From positions 1-64,000 of the forward strand of contig JAFZHS010000013.1 of assembly GCA_017554745.1 (NCBI GenBank): a stretch of DNA of 64,000 nucleotides, in the 5' to 3' direction. The position numbers and the translations under genes are program-made. Each line of letters opens with the position of its first letter. Within the stretch, counting starts at the first letter, position 1. The notes under the pieces are model-generated. The model was not told the origin of the DNA. It did no database searches and saw nothing but the letters and a program-made list of their open reading frames with translations. Positions 8,717 to 17,060 of this stretch are shown here, piece by piece. This DNA is from Clostridiales bacterium (GTDB taxonomy: Bacteria > Bacillota > Clostridia > Saccharofermentanales > Saccharofermentanaceae).

Positions 8717-9967
8717 ATGAGAAAAGCGCCGTTCATCATTCTGCTCGTACTGACTTTTATCGCCGAAGCGCTGGCGTGCTTTTTCATTGTCACAAGGATC
8801 AAGGATATTAAGACTGATCCTGTCAAAGTCAACGAATGCATGCATTCGGTCTCCGAGAATTACGGTGATGCATCCAAGTACAACACGCAGCTTGATTATG
8901 CCGTCATAGATAACGACGGAAAGCTTGTATATAAGACCCGTGACGGCCTTTCAGAATCAGTAAATGAAGCGATAAAGACACGCGGACTGATACTCGATCT
9001 TGAAGTCGACGGGGAAGTCGTCGGCAAGGTCATCTTCGACTACAGCACGGAAGAACAGCTAAACGGCGTAAAGACTAAAGTCATAGTGCTTTATATCATC
9101 ATCGGCGTGCTCCAGATCGCCATACTTATCTTCTGGTATATCTACATCAGAAAGAGCATCATCGAGCCTTTTAAAAACCTGAATTCATTCGCCGAAAGAG
9201 TCGCGGGAGGCAATCTCGACATGCCGCTTGAGATGGATAAAGGGCATGTTTTCGGAGCCTTTACGGAGAGCTTCGATCTTATGCGCACAGAGCTTAAAAA
9301 GGCGCGCATCGCAGAGAAAAAAGCGAGCGACGACAAGAAGGAAATGGTCGCCAAATTATCGCATGATATAAAGACGCCCGTCGCCTCCATAAAGTCGACT
9401 TCCGAGATCGGTTATGAGGTCACAAAAGAAGAACGCACGAAGGAAATGTTCAGCGTTATCAATGCCAAGACCGACCAGATAAAATCGCTTGTCGACAATC
9501 TTTTCACATCGAGCGTACAGGACATTACCGAGATCGATGTAAATCCCGGAATGCAGCCTTCTGACGTTATCTCAGGGCTTATCGGCAACGCTGATTATCT
9601 TAAGCGCGCGGGTGCTTTTACCATCCCCGAATGCAATGTGTTTATCGATAAGTTAAGGCTCCAGCAGGTATTCGATAATATTTTTATGAATTCTTATAAA
9701 TACGCGGATACTCCTGTTAATGTGAGCTCTGAGATCGCGGGCGATTATCTTGTAATAAGGATCGCCGACGAGGGTCCCGGTGTTAAGGAAGAAGAGATCC
9801 CGCTTCTTACGGAGAAATTCAAAAGAGGCAGCAACGCAAACGATAAGGACGGCGCAGGCTTAGGCCTTTATCTTACTGATTACTTCATGGAAAAGATGGA
9901 CGGCAAGCTCGGACTTAAGAACCTTGAAAAGGGATTTGAAGTTGCTGTGTATTTAAGAACTATTTAA
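8717..9967 (+). CDS. Sensor histidine kinase with HAMP domain, 416 aa
   Basis: Helix 1 is at residues 5-26, the extracytoplasmic domain about 27-120, helix 2 about 121-143, HAMP about 145-198, HisKA with H216 (KLSHDIKTP), N-box near FDNIFMNSYKYA, G1 IADEGPGV and G2 GAGLGLYLTDY. The roughly 95-residue outer domain distinguishes it from the intramembrane-sensing BceS type. The lipoproteins encoded upstream would face the same compartment as that domain. Confidence 0.92.
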   Translation: MRKAPFIILLVLTFIAEALACFFIVTRIKDIKTDPVKVNECMHSVSENYGDASKYNTQLDYAVIDNDGKLVYKTRDGLSESVNEAIKTRGLILDLEVDGEVVGKVIFDYSTEEQLNGVKTKVIVLYIIIGVLQIAILIFWYIYIRKSIIEPFKNLNSFAERVAGGNLDMPLEMDKGHVFGAFTESFDLMRTELKKARIAEKKASDDKKEMVAKLSHDIKTPVASIKSTSEIGYEVTKEERTKEMFSVINAKTDQIKSLVDNLFTSSVQDITEIDVNPGMQPSDVISGLIGNADYLKRAGAFTIPECNVFIDKLRLQQVFDNIFMNSYKYADTPVNVSSEIAGDYLVIRIADEGPGVKEEEIPLLTEKFKRGSNANDKDGAGLGLYLTDYFMEKMDGKLGLKNLEKGFEVAVYLRTI

Positions 9968-9972
9968 GAGTT

Positions 9973-9990
9973 CCTTAAAGGCATTTAAGG
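9973..9990. promoter_or_regulatory. Palindrome upstream of ABC exporter genes
   Basis: CCTTAAA-GGCA-TTTAAGG: 7-bp perfect arms. It ends one base before TTGAAA (9992-9997), a possible -35 box, with TATAAG at 10013-10018 (15-bp spacing). This position suits an operator for the response regulator just upstream. The role is inferred. Confidence 0.4.
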
Positions 9991-10031
9991 GTTGAAAGAA
10001 TATCCTCTATGCTATAAGGAGGTCGCAAGAC

Positions 10032-10787
10032 ATGAAAAACATTATTGAAACCAAGAAACTTTGTAAGACATTTTCCAACGGCGGCATTCAGCAGCACGTT
10101 CTCAAGAATATTGATCTCGAGATCTATGAAGGCGATTTTACGATCATAATGGGTGCTTCCGGCGCAGGCAAATCAACACTTCTGTACTCTCTCTCAGGAA
10201 TGGACAAGCCGACTTTAGGCTCAGTCAAGTTTGACGGCACGGAGATCACGAAAATGAATACCGACGAGCTCGCTCTCTTCAGAAGGAGCAACTGCGGATT
10301 CGTTTTCCAGCAGGTATATCTCGTTGAATCAATGAGCGTCATGGATAACATTTTGGCAGCTGGACTTCTCGTTTACAGAGATAAGAAGATCCTTGTTAAG
10401 AAGGCCGGAGAGCTCCTGAAGGCAGTAGGTATCGAAGAGACTTTATGGAATAAGTTCCCCTCACAGATCTCAGGCGGTGAAGCGCAGAGAGTAGGCATCG
10501 CAAGAGCACTCATTAATGAACCGAAGCTCGTTTTCGCAGACGAGCCTACAGGTGCCTTGAACTCACAGACAGGTAAGGCAGTACTTGATACTCTCACAAA
10601 GTTCAATGAAAAAGGCCAGTCGATCGTAATGGTCACACACGATATCACAAGCGCGAGAAGAGGCAACCGCATCCTTTATGTCAAGGACGGTGAGATCGCA
10701 GGCGAGTGCAACCTCGGCAAGTATGTAACAGGTGATAAAGAACGTCATCAGAAGCTCAATGACTTCCTCGCAAAGATGGGGTGGTAA
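10032..10787 (+). CDS. ABC transporter ATPase, MacB/LolD type, 251 aa
   Basis: Walker A GASGAGKST near residues 38-46, Q-loop FVFQQVYLV, signature SGGEAQRVGIARAL, Walker B LVFADEPTGAL, and H-loop VMVTHD. The strong GGAGG lies before ATG. It pairs with the FtsX-type permease, whose ATG is 2 bp past this stop. The pair follows a two-component system, which is typical of exporters for antimicrobial peptides or envelope stress factors, but the substrate cannot be read from sequence. Confidence 0.92.
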   Translation: MKNIIETKKLCKTFSNGGIQQHVLKNIDLEIYEGDFTIIMGASGAGKSTLLYSLSGMDKPTLGSVKFDGTEITKMNTDELALFRRSNCGFVFQQVYLVESMSVMDNILAAGLLVYRDKKILVKKAGELLKAVGIEETLWNKFPSQISGGEAQRVGIARALINEPKLVFADEPTGALNSQTGKAVLDTLTKFNEKGQSIVMVTHDITSARRGNRILYVKDGEIAGECNLGKYVTGDKERHQKLNDFLAKMGW

Positions 10788-10789
10788 TC

Positions 10790-13165
10790 ATGAACAAAGC
10801 ATTATTACTTGCAAAATCGAACCTCAGGAAAAACAGAGGTACGTCTGTCGGCTTGTTCCTTTTGATGTTGATCGCAACATGCCTGGTAGGAATTTCACTC
10901 CTTATCTTTTTCGATTGCTATCCGACAGCACAGAAAGCAGCTGAAAGACTTAAGGGCGGCGACGGTTTTATTCTCATAAGAGATGATCTCGAAGGTTTTA
11001 CCGACGAGAAGATAGAAGAACTCATCGGTAAAGATACTGACAGTTATTATGTTTACCGTAACCTGAATTATCCCACTATTTCTCTGCCTTTCGGCGATGG
11101 TGAGGTCGGAATCAGTCTGAACCTGACAGACTCGTCTGCATTTGCCAGACAAATGAACCGCTTTGAAGTCGTTAAGGAAGATACTTCAATAACCGAAAAC
11201 TATGTTTATCTGCCGTATCAGTTTAATACTTCAGGCGGATATGAGATCGGTGATACATATGAATTCGAGAATGCCGGAAAGAAGTACAGCTATAAGGTAA
11301 GAGGCTTTAATGACGTCGTATACGGTGGCGGCAACAATACAGGCAGATATGAATTCGTTATTGATGACGCAAGCTATAAGAAGGTCTGGGATGAAGATCA
11401 TGAGACCGGCGAAAGCATCGTTATTATCTATGATCTTAAAGACGGCGTAGAACCGGGTGCTTTTAGGATCAGGATCAGCAACGAAATGTTGAAGGTTAAC
11501 CCGAATACCGTTATGGACGGAAGCCCTCTGGATGTCGTTATCAGCAACAGAACATTTATCGGACTCATCGTTGCAGTATCGATCCTTGTCCTCACATCTC
11601 TTATCGTAATCGCGGTAGCAATGATGCTTGCAAACTGCATTTCGAATTACGTAAATGAGAACATGAAGACTTTGGGTGCGCTTAAGGCTATCGGATATAC
11701 CGGTAAGGATATCAAGTCATCACTGATCGTCTGGTTCCTTGCTCTTGCAGTTATTGCAAGTATTGCGGGCATAATCCTTTCATATGTTTTCATGCCGATA
11801 TTTGCAGGGATCATGATCGGTCAGATGGGACTTTCCTACCACGTGTCTTTTAATCTTATGGCGACATTTATCCCGATCGTATTTGTAATCGTATTTGCCC
11901 TTATAGTTACTGTAATCAGCGCAAGAAAGATCGGAAAGATCCACCCGATCGTAGCTTTAAGAGAAGGCATTGAGTCACACAACTTTAAGAAGAACCGCGT
12001 AGCTCTTGATAAGACTTCACTGAATCCTACAATGAGCCTTGCAATGAAGACTTTCTTCGGCAACATGAAGCAGAATATCATCACATTCTTCGTAGTCGGA
12101 TTCATGGTTTTCGCGTGCATCATAGCTCTCCTCATGTTCGAGAATTTCAGCCGCAATCCGAAGATCGAGATCCTTACAACTGAGCTTTGTGCCGGCGTTG
12201 TTGCATCTGATCTTGAGAGCAAGGATGAGGTCCGCGATTATCTCGAATCCAGGAAGGATGTAGATAACGTAAGAGAGATCATTAACCTCAGTCTCTACTA
12301 CAATGACGAAGAGTCTTTATACACATACATTGTCAAGGATCCTTCGAAAATGAGAAACACTTCCATCTGCTACAAAGGAAGACTTCCCGAGTACGATAAC
12401 GAAGTAGTCATAAGCGGTTCTTTTGCAAAGAAATACGGATTTGATATCGGCGATGAGATCAAACTCGATTATGGTGATAATTCATTTAATTACCTGATCA
12501 CCGGTCTTATCCAGACGACAAACAATGCAGGACGCGAAGCGCTTATCACATATAAGGCAGCTGATCATCTCTTGGACATCGATCAGATCCCCGGCTGGTT
12601 CTGGTTTGATATTGTAAACGAAGGTAATGACAATGACGCCAATATTGAAGAGACGGAAAAGATCCTGGAGGAATGCAAGGATAAGTATGGCGCGCACATC
12701 ATTAATACGATGGACTTCTTTAAGATCATCGGAGGCAGCATGACAACATTCAAGAGCATATCAGCAATGATGCTTATCGTAATGATAATCGTCTCGGTAA
12801 TCGTCATCGGCCTGATTCTCTTCCTCTTGATCAAGTCATTGATCTATCACAAGAGAAAGGACTACGGAATCTACAAGGCACTGGGTTATACGTCAGGAAG
12901 CCTCATGCTCCAGACAGCATTAAGTTTCATGCCGCCGGTAATCGTATCCATAATCGCATTCTCCATCGGATCTTACTTTAGCGCTAACCCTTATATGTCA
13001 ACATTCATGCATGCGTTCGGACTTATGAAGTGTAGCTTCGACATTCCGGTGATCGGTGTCGTATTGATCGGAATCGGCCTGGCTATCATATCCTTCGTAC
13101 TTGCTCTTCTGCAGACAAGAAGGATCAAGAAGATCGAAGCATACAACATGCTCGTAGCCGAATAA
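10790..13165 (+). CDS. ABC transporter permease, FtsX family, 791 aa
   Basis: An in-frame GTG at 10781 exists, but ATG 10790 follows GGGGTGG, so I start there. The N-terminal helix (about 17-40) is followed by an extracellular domain to about 260. Three helices form the first FtsX core (about 260-395). A second extracellular domain follows a helix near 440-460, and a last three-helix FtsX core lies near 665-790. The duplicated FtsX layout is that of large MacB-type exporter permeases. It partners with the preceding ATPase and ends before a strong terminator. Confidence 0.9.
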   Translation: MNKALLLAKSNLRKNRGTSVGLFLLMLIATCLVGISLLIFFDCYPTAQKAAERLKGGDGFILIRDDLEGFTDEKIEELIGKDTDSYYVYRNLNYPTISLPFGDGEVGISLNLTDSSAFARQMNRFEVVKEDTSITENYVYLPYQFNTSGGYEIGDTYEFENAGKKYSYKVRGFNDVVYGGGNNTGRYEFVIDDASYKKVWDEDHETGESIVIIYDLKDGVEPGAFRIRISNEMLKVNPNTVMDGSPLDVVISNRTFIGLIVAVSILVLTSLIVIAVAMMLANCISNYVNENMKTLGALKAIGYTGKDIKSSLIVWFLALAVIASIAGIILSYVFMPIFAGIMIGQMGLSYHVSFNLMATFIPIVFVIVFALIVTVISARKIGKIHPIVALREGIESHNFKKNRVALDKTSLNPTMSLAMKTFFGNMKQNIITFFVVGFMVFACIIALLMFENFSRNPKIEILTTELCAGVVASDLESKDEVRDYLESRKDVDNVREIINLSLYYNDEESLYTYIVKDPSKMRNTSICYKGRLPEYDNEVVISGSFAKKYGFDIGDEIKLDYGDNSFNYLITGLIQTTNNAGREALITYKAADHLLDIDQIPGWFWFDIVNEGNDNDANIEETEKILEECKDKYGAHIINTMDFFKIIGGSMTTFKSISAMMLIVMIIVSVIVIGLILFLLIKSLIYHKRKDYGIYKALGYTSGSLMLQTALSFMPPVIVSIIAFSIGSYFSANPYMSTFMHAFGLMKCSFDIPVIGVVLIGIGLAIISFVLALLQTRRIKKIEAYNMLVAE

Positions 13166-13198
13166 CTGATAGTAATAGGGAATAGATTGAGTTTGTAC

Positions 13199-13228
13199 AG
13201 GGGCTGTCCTTCGGGGCGGCCCCCTTTG
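13199..13228 (+). terminator. Intrinsic terminator of the ABC exporter operon
   Basis: GGGGCTGTCC and GGGCGGCCCC form a 10-bp stem (some G-U pairs) with TTCG loop, followed by CTTTGTT. It lies 34 bp after the permease stop. Confidence 0.8.
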
Positions 13229-13260
13229 TTATCTGATGGTATCAAGCTTGTGTGTGGCGT

Positions 13261-13446
13261 TACGGATAATACTGAACTTTTACAGTTTTTTATCCGTATT
13301 TTTCAAGCCTTTTAGTGACGTGGGAGGGTGTTTTTACGGATAAAAACGCTTCGTTAAACTGTTTTATCCGTATTCTTCGGCGATGTGGCACTTTTTCAAC
13401 GCGGAATCTACGGATAAAACGTCTTGTTTTCGAGATTTTATCCGTA
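13261..13446. repeat. Dyad array A: three TACGGATAAAA inverted pairs, 74-nt period
   Basis: Three dyads, each 38 nt: half-sites at 13261-13271/13288-13298, 13335-13345/13362-13372 and 13409-13419/13436-13446. Each is an 11-nt TACGGATAAAA, a 16-nt centre, then TTTTATCCGTA. Spacers between dyads are exactly 36 nt, giving a 74-nt period. The first left half-site is degenerate (ends ATA). Centres and spacers differ in sequence. The array ends 38 bp from the RT stop codon. This is essentially all that the 320-bp gap holds besides the ABC terminator. Confidence 0.85.
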
Positions 13447-13484
13447 TCAAGCAAAATCCTTCTATCAGAAATATGGGGTGTTAA

Positions 13485-14687
13485 TCACTCATCTTCCTTA
13501 TGCGCGTAATACTCATTCACCAGACTTCGGTAGCCCAGTTCTTTCAAGTCTTCATAACGCACGTTGTAACGCGATTTGGTGTGAGTGCCGCTGATCAGAT
13601 AACGCAGCAGGTCCTGCGCGTACAAGTCGATAACGTGAAGGCTCTTGGGCGTCGTGATCACAGGGAAGAACCACAGGCTCCATGTGAGGTCTGAATCTTC
13701 GTTTACTTCCAAAAGCTTATGGTTAAAAATGCGTATGAAAGCGGCCGCGGCCTTAGTGCCGTCCAGACCTTTTCTTTGATACCAGCGTGCAAGCGCGCGT
13801 GCTTTGCGGCGCATCTTCTGCTTGAGCTTAATGACGGATGCGGGAGCGATGTCGATCTCGCCGTTCTTGGCTTCGATACCTAAGAAGCAAAAGCCGTCAG
13901 AGGGTGTGCCAAACACTTCCTTGTCTGGATTGACCGTGAGCCCCTTAGACTTAAGGTGATCCAGTATCACTGCCTTGTAAGACACGAGTTCTTCTTCGCT
14001 GTGCGCGAAAACGATTATGTCATCAGAGTATCTCGCATAAAGGATCCTGCGTTCATAGAACCACTCGTCGAGATCTTTGAGGTAAAGGTTCGCGTAGAAT
14101 GACGCGATAGGCGTGCCGGCCATGATGCCTTTCTGCTCGCGCACTTCGGTATCTCCGACAAGCGCTCTTTCCTCGCAGAGGATAGTCTTCATAAAAGCAA
14201 GAAGGCGGTCATCATCAGTGATCGTCTGCGCGAGGATCTCAGTCATCTTAGGCACGGGGATCGAATTGAAATAATCGCTGACGTCGATCTTATAAGAATA
14301 CATCGCGTGAATGTTTCTGGTGTGCGTGATATTCATGATCGCGTCTTTGGCGCACACGCCCGGACGGAACGAGTAGAGGCAGGGCGTGTAGATGGAATCG
14401 TATTTGCGAAGCGTGAGATAGGTCAGGAGCTTTAAGACCATGTTGAAGTCGTACGGGTACTTGTAGACCGTGCGCTTCTTCCGGCTGCTCATCTTGCTGA
14501 TGATGGATTTGGAGGGAAGGGGAAGACCTGTGTAGGTCCTGACCGCAGTCTCATACTTGAGATAAGCTTCGGAATCGATAAACGTGCGCAGCTCTTTGGT
14601 GAAGCGCTTCGAGCAGCGAAGTCCCGTTTTGTAGTCGTAGAACTTCTCCCAGTTGCTCTTCTCGAAAAGCTTATCTATAAGCGACAT
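13485..14687 (-). CDS. Reverse transcriptase, unassigned (retron/DRT-like), 400 aa
   Basis: RT motifs are clear: FRPG near residue 108; KIDVSDYF with catalytic D135; GIMAGTPIASFYANLYL (188-204); YARYSDDIIVFA with the YxDD box at 220-223; and GFCFLGI near 265-271. A basic helical C-terminus (about 285-400) could be a thumb. No endonuclease, maturase or integrase domain is seen. In place of the usual PQG...SP of group II intron and retron RTs there is GTPIASF, and the retron NAxxH/VTG signatures are not evident, so it may belong to an uncharacterised or defence-associated group. GGAGG precedes the start, 19 bp after a structured RNA with its own promoter. No Avd-like gene or template/variable repeat was noticed. 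Confidence 0.88.
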   Translation of the reverse strand: MSLIDKLFEKSNWEKFYDYKTGLRCSKRFTKELRTFIDSEAYLKYETAVRTYTGLPLPSKSIISKMSSRKKRTVYKYPYDFNMVLKLLTYLTLRKYDSIYTPCLYSFRPGVCAKDAIMNITHTRNIHAMYSYKIDVSDYFNSIPVPKMTEILAQTITDDDRLLAFMKTILCEERALVGDTEVREQKGIMAGTPIASFYANLYLKDLDEWFYERRILYARYSDDIIVFAHSEEELVSYKAVILDHLKSKGLTVNPDKEVFGTPSDGFCFLGIEAKNGEIDIAPASVIKLKQKMRRKARALARWYQRKGLDGTKAAAAFIRIFNHKLLEVNEDSDLTWSLWFFPVITTPKSLHVIDLYAQDLLRYLISGTHTKSRYNVRYEDLKELGYRSLVNEYYAHKEDE

Positions 14688-14706
14688 CAGATTCCTCCAA
14701 TAAATA

Positions 14707-14836
14707 AGCAGAAAGAGAAATCATTAAATCCAAGACAATTCTTGGATGTACAAGATCGTACACGACCCGGCTGCCTGCGAAGCCTATTAAGAATCGTGCC
14801 GGACCCGCCACAGGCGCAAAGCGTTCTCTTTCTGCT
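14707..14836 (-). ncRNA. Candidate RT-associated structured RNA, about 130 nt
   Basis: The ends are perfectly complementary over 13 nt: AGCAGAAAGAGAA (14836-14824) and TTCTCTTTCTGCT (14719-14707), like the a1/a2 repeats that bound retron msr-msd RNA. Inside are a 7-bp hairpin (728-734 with 741-747 of 14 kb), a 5-bp hairpin (14747-14751 with 14758-14762), and two longer-range helices that cross each other: 14767-14771 with 14798-14802, and 14773-14779 with 14809-14815. The latter suggest a pseudoknot or alternative folds. The predicted transcription start coincides with the first repeat. No long msd-type hairpin is visible, so a classic retron is not proven. Confidence 0.65.
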
Positions 14837-14843
14837 AAGGGTA

Positions 14844-14871
14844 ATTATACTCGCGCCGCCCTTCAAATCAA
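14844..14871 (-). promoter_or_regulatory. Sigma-70-type promoter of the RNA-RT unit
   Basis: On the minus strand, TTGATT (14871-14866), a 16-bp spacer and perfect TATAAT (14849-14844). The expected start, about 7 nt downstream, is near 14837-14836, the first base of the 13-nt terminal repeat. Confidence 0.8.
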
Positions 14872-14966
14872 ATGAGGTATGCGGCCAATCTTCCCGAAAT
14901 GAAACAAGGTCACGGATTGCTCCATGACCTTGAATTCGGGATTTTATTAAGAACTCTTTTGGATTG

Positions 14967-16049
14967 TTATGGTTGTGCGTCGGCGCCGTTGTTTTCGTCG
15001 GTATTTTCTGATGTGTTTTCAGACGTGCTTTCTGAAGGCGTGATCTCCGGTGTAGGGGTATCTGGATCTGGAGTTGGTTCTGTAGTCTCTTCTGTCGACT
15101 CCGTGGTTTCCTCAGTGTTCTGTGTCGGAACAGGCGTAGCCGTAGCTTTCGGAGGAGCTACGTAAACATAGTTGTTGTTCTCGGGTGCCGGGCTGGGCGT
15201 AGGAGATGGTGTAGGAGAAGGAGAGGGCGTAGCCGTAGGCTTCGGGGTAGGCGTTGCGGTCGGCTTGGTCGTAGCTTCTTCGGAGCTCTCTGTGGTCTCC
15301 TCGGTGGTTGTGGTCGTGATCTCGAATGCCGCTACTGAGTTGGCGATATCGAGTTTCTTATTGTCATAGTAAAGGGCATAGGCGCCGACGAAGAGGATGC
15401 CGGCCAAAGCAATGACGCCGACGATTATACTGCCGACTGCGCTCCTGACCGTGCGCTCAGTCCCGGTCGATCTTCTTGCAGCTTCTATGGCTTCTGCGCC
15501 TTCATACTCAGATTCTGATTCTGTTTCGGGGCCATAGGATTCGTAAGATTCGGTGAGCTCGTCTTCGATAGTCTCGTTATCTTCATCGTATTCGGTCTCG
15601 GCGTCTGCGTACTCATATGCTGAAGGATCGTAGCCTTCGGGTGCTTCATCAGCCGGTGCGTCTTCAGCAGCATATTCTTCTGCAGGCGTTTCTTCGATGA
15701 CGGGTTCTTCTGCAACCGCCTCTTCAACAGGAGCTTCTTCGACAACTGCTTCTTCAACGGGTGTATCTGCAGCTGAAGCTTCCTGCGCAGGAGCTTTTTC
15801 AACCGCAGCCTCCGCTACAGGGACTTCCTCATAAGGAAAATCAGGGAATTCATCGGTGCGGACTTTCGGTATGTTGTAAACTTCTACTACCGGTTTTTCG
15901 GGGTAGTAAGGACTGGGAAATTCAAAATCTGAAGCTGCATCCAAAGATGCGCCAGCCGCAGCTCCCGTAATTCCGGACGCCTTAGATTCGGATTCTGACT
16001 GATCAGAGCCCTTGAATTTTTTGTTGTCGTCCTCAGAAAACGTGTTCAT
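14967..16049 (-). CDS. Single-span membrane protein with acidic and Thr/Pro-rich regions, 360 aa
   Basis: Start set at ATG 16049, which follows GGAGACCGGGGG; the in-frame ATG at 16082 lacks a ribosome site. The first two hundred residues are cytoplasmic, with many AxEE(A/T)P(A/V)EE-like imperfect repeats. One transmembrane helix follows (IIVGVIALAGILFVGAYALYY), then an outer tail rich in T, S, P and E, with TPTPKPTATPSPSPTPSP-like runs typical of extended cell-wall spacers. There is no enzymatic domain. It may be a wall-spanning anchor or scaffold. The 3D-domain protein at 47469 has similar Thr/Pro spacers. Confidence 0.8.
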   Translation of the reverse strand: MNTFSEDDNKKFKGSDQSESESKASGITGAAAGASLDAASDFEFPSPYYPEKPVVEVYNIPKVRTDEFPDFPYEEVPVAEAAVEKAPAQEASAADTPVEEAVVEEAPVEEAVAEEPVIEETPAEEYAAEDAPADEAPEGYDPSAYEYADAETEYDEDNETIEDELTESYESYGPETESESEYEGAEAIEAARRSTGTERTVRSAVGSIIVGVIALAGILFVGAYALYYDNKKLDIANSVAAFEITTTTTEETTESSEEATTKPTATPTPKPTATPSPSPTPSPTPSPAPENNNYVYVAPPKATATPVPTQNTEETTESTEETTEPTPDPDTPTPEITPSESTSENTSENTDENNGADAQP

Positions 16050-16178
16050 TTCCGTCCCCCGGTCTCCTTGATTCTTTCTCATTTCGAATGCTTTCGGTAT
16101 AATTAGACTTGCGTAACTAATAACCTATTTCATCAATTACAGTATATGTATTGGTGAAGAAAAGAGAGTGATATTATC

Positions 16179-17000
16179 GTGACAATTTATTGGCCGGATT
16201 ATTACAAAGATTTCAGCTGCAAGGGTAATAACTGCCGTCACACGTGCTGTGCCGGCTGGGAGATCGGCATAGATAAGGATTCGGTAGAGCGCTTTATGAA
16301 GGATCCCGAGATCGCGGGAAAGATCAAGGACGGCGGCTTTGTCTTGAGAGATGACGGCAGGTGTCCTTTCCTTCGTGACGACGGCCTGTGCGAGATGATC
16401 ATAAAGCACGGCGAGGACTATCTTTGCGATATCTGCAAGGAACATCCGCGTTTCTATAATGAAGTCGACGGTCATATCGAAGGCGGCATCGGCATGGTCT
16501 GCGAGGCAGCCTGCGAGCTTATCCTGGGCAGGGAGCATGGCTTTGAGCTCATAGGTGAGGATGGCTCAAAAATAGGACTTCCGGAATATCTTAAGGTTAT
16601 TTTCGATGAGTCAAAGCCGCTTGCGGCAAGGCTTTTGGAGATAAGCGGCGGCAAAAGGGCCAATCCCGGGCTCAGAGCCGAGATCTTCAACGGTATGGAG
16701 GTGCTTGATCACAAGTGGACAGTGCTTCTCAAGAAGCTCATCGATGCGCCCGTGACAGAAGAAGATGAAGATAAGGCTGTGATGGAGAATGCAAAGGCTC
16801 TTACAAACTTCGCAGGATACCTACTGTACCGCTATCAGGGCGAGGGCAGGTTTGCTGCCGAGGCAACTTATCTTATCGCCGATCTCGCGTCGAAGGGCTG
16901 TGGCATTACTGAGATCTGCAGAGTTTTCTCCGGTGAGGTCGAGTATTCCGACATAAATATCGTCGAAGCGCTCGAAGTCTTCGGATCAGGGCAGAATTAA
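16179..17000 (+). CDS. Cysteine-rich FliB/YkgJ-like protein, 273 aa
   Basis: The N-terminal half carries a cysteine cluster: CKGNNCRHTCC near residues 15-25, CPFLRDDGLC near 66-75, LCDICKEH near 88-95, and CEAAC near 113-117. This pattern is usually annotated as flagellin lysine-N-methylase (FliB) or YkgJ-type metal-binding. The Clostridial versions are shorter than Salmonella FliB, and no flagellar genes lie nearby, so I do not infer flagellin methylation here. A metal or Fe-S centre is plausible. GTG start with a weak ribosome site. Confidence 0.75.
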   Translation: MTIYWPDYYKDFSCKGNNCRHTCCAGWEIGIDKDSVERFMKDPEIAGKIKDGGFVLRDDGRCPFLRDDGLCEMIIKHGEDYLCDICKEHPRFYNEVDGHIEGGIGMVCEAACELILGREHGFELIGEDGSKIGLPEYLKVIFDESKPLAARLLEISGGKRANPGLRAEIFNGMEVLDHKWTVLLKKLIDAPVTEEDEDKAVMENAKALTNFAGYLLYRYQGEGRFAAEATYLIADLASKGCGITEICRVFSGEVEYSDINIVEALEVFGSGQN

Positions 17001-17013
17001 GAGGAAAAATCAC

Positions 17014-17032
17014 AGTGTAACAATGTTACACT
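17014..17032. promoter_or_regulatory. 19-bp palindrome, copy 2
   Basis: AGTGTAACAATGTTACACT, identical over all 19 bases to 267-285. It lies 29 bp before the cupin gene's ATG and 14 bp after the FliB-like stop, with no T-run, which suits an operator. The core 15-mer also appears (as its reverse complement) within the terminator hairpin at 38366-38380. Confidence 0.6.
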
Positions 17033-17060
17033 ACCGAAAATATTGCATTTGGAGGCACTT

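Noticed and set aside
13261..13446. CRISPR array
   Set aside because: Repeats are 11 nt and alternate in orientation, with two spacer lengths (16 and 36) and no cas genes.
13485..14687. Group II intron
   Set aside because: No maturase X or HNH domain and no domain V-like hairpin nearby; the gene has its own ribosome site and promoter.
13485..14836. Diversity-generating retroelement
   Set aside because: No Avd gene, no template/variable repeat pair and no C-type-lectin target were seen near the RT; the 13-nt end repeats are inverted, not direct.
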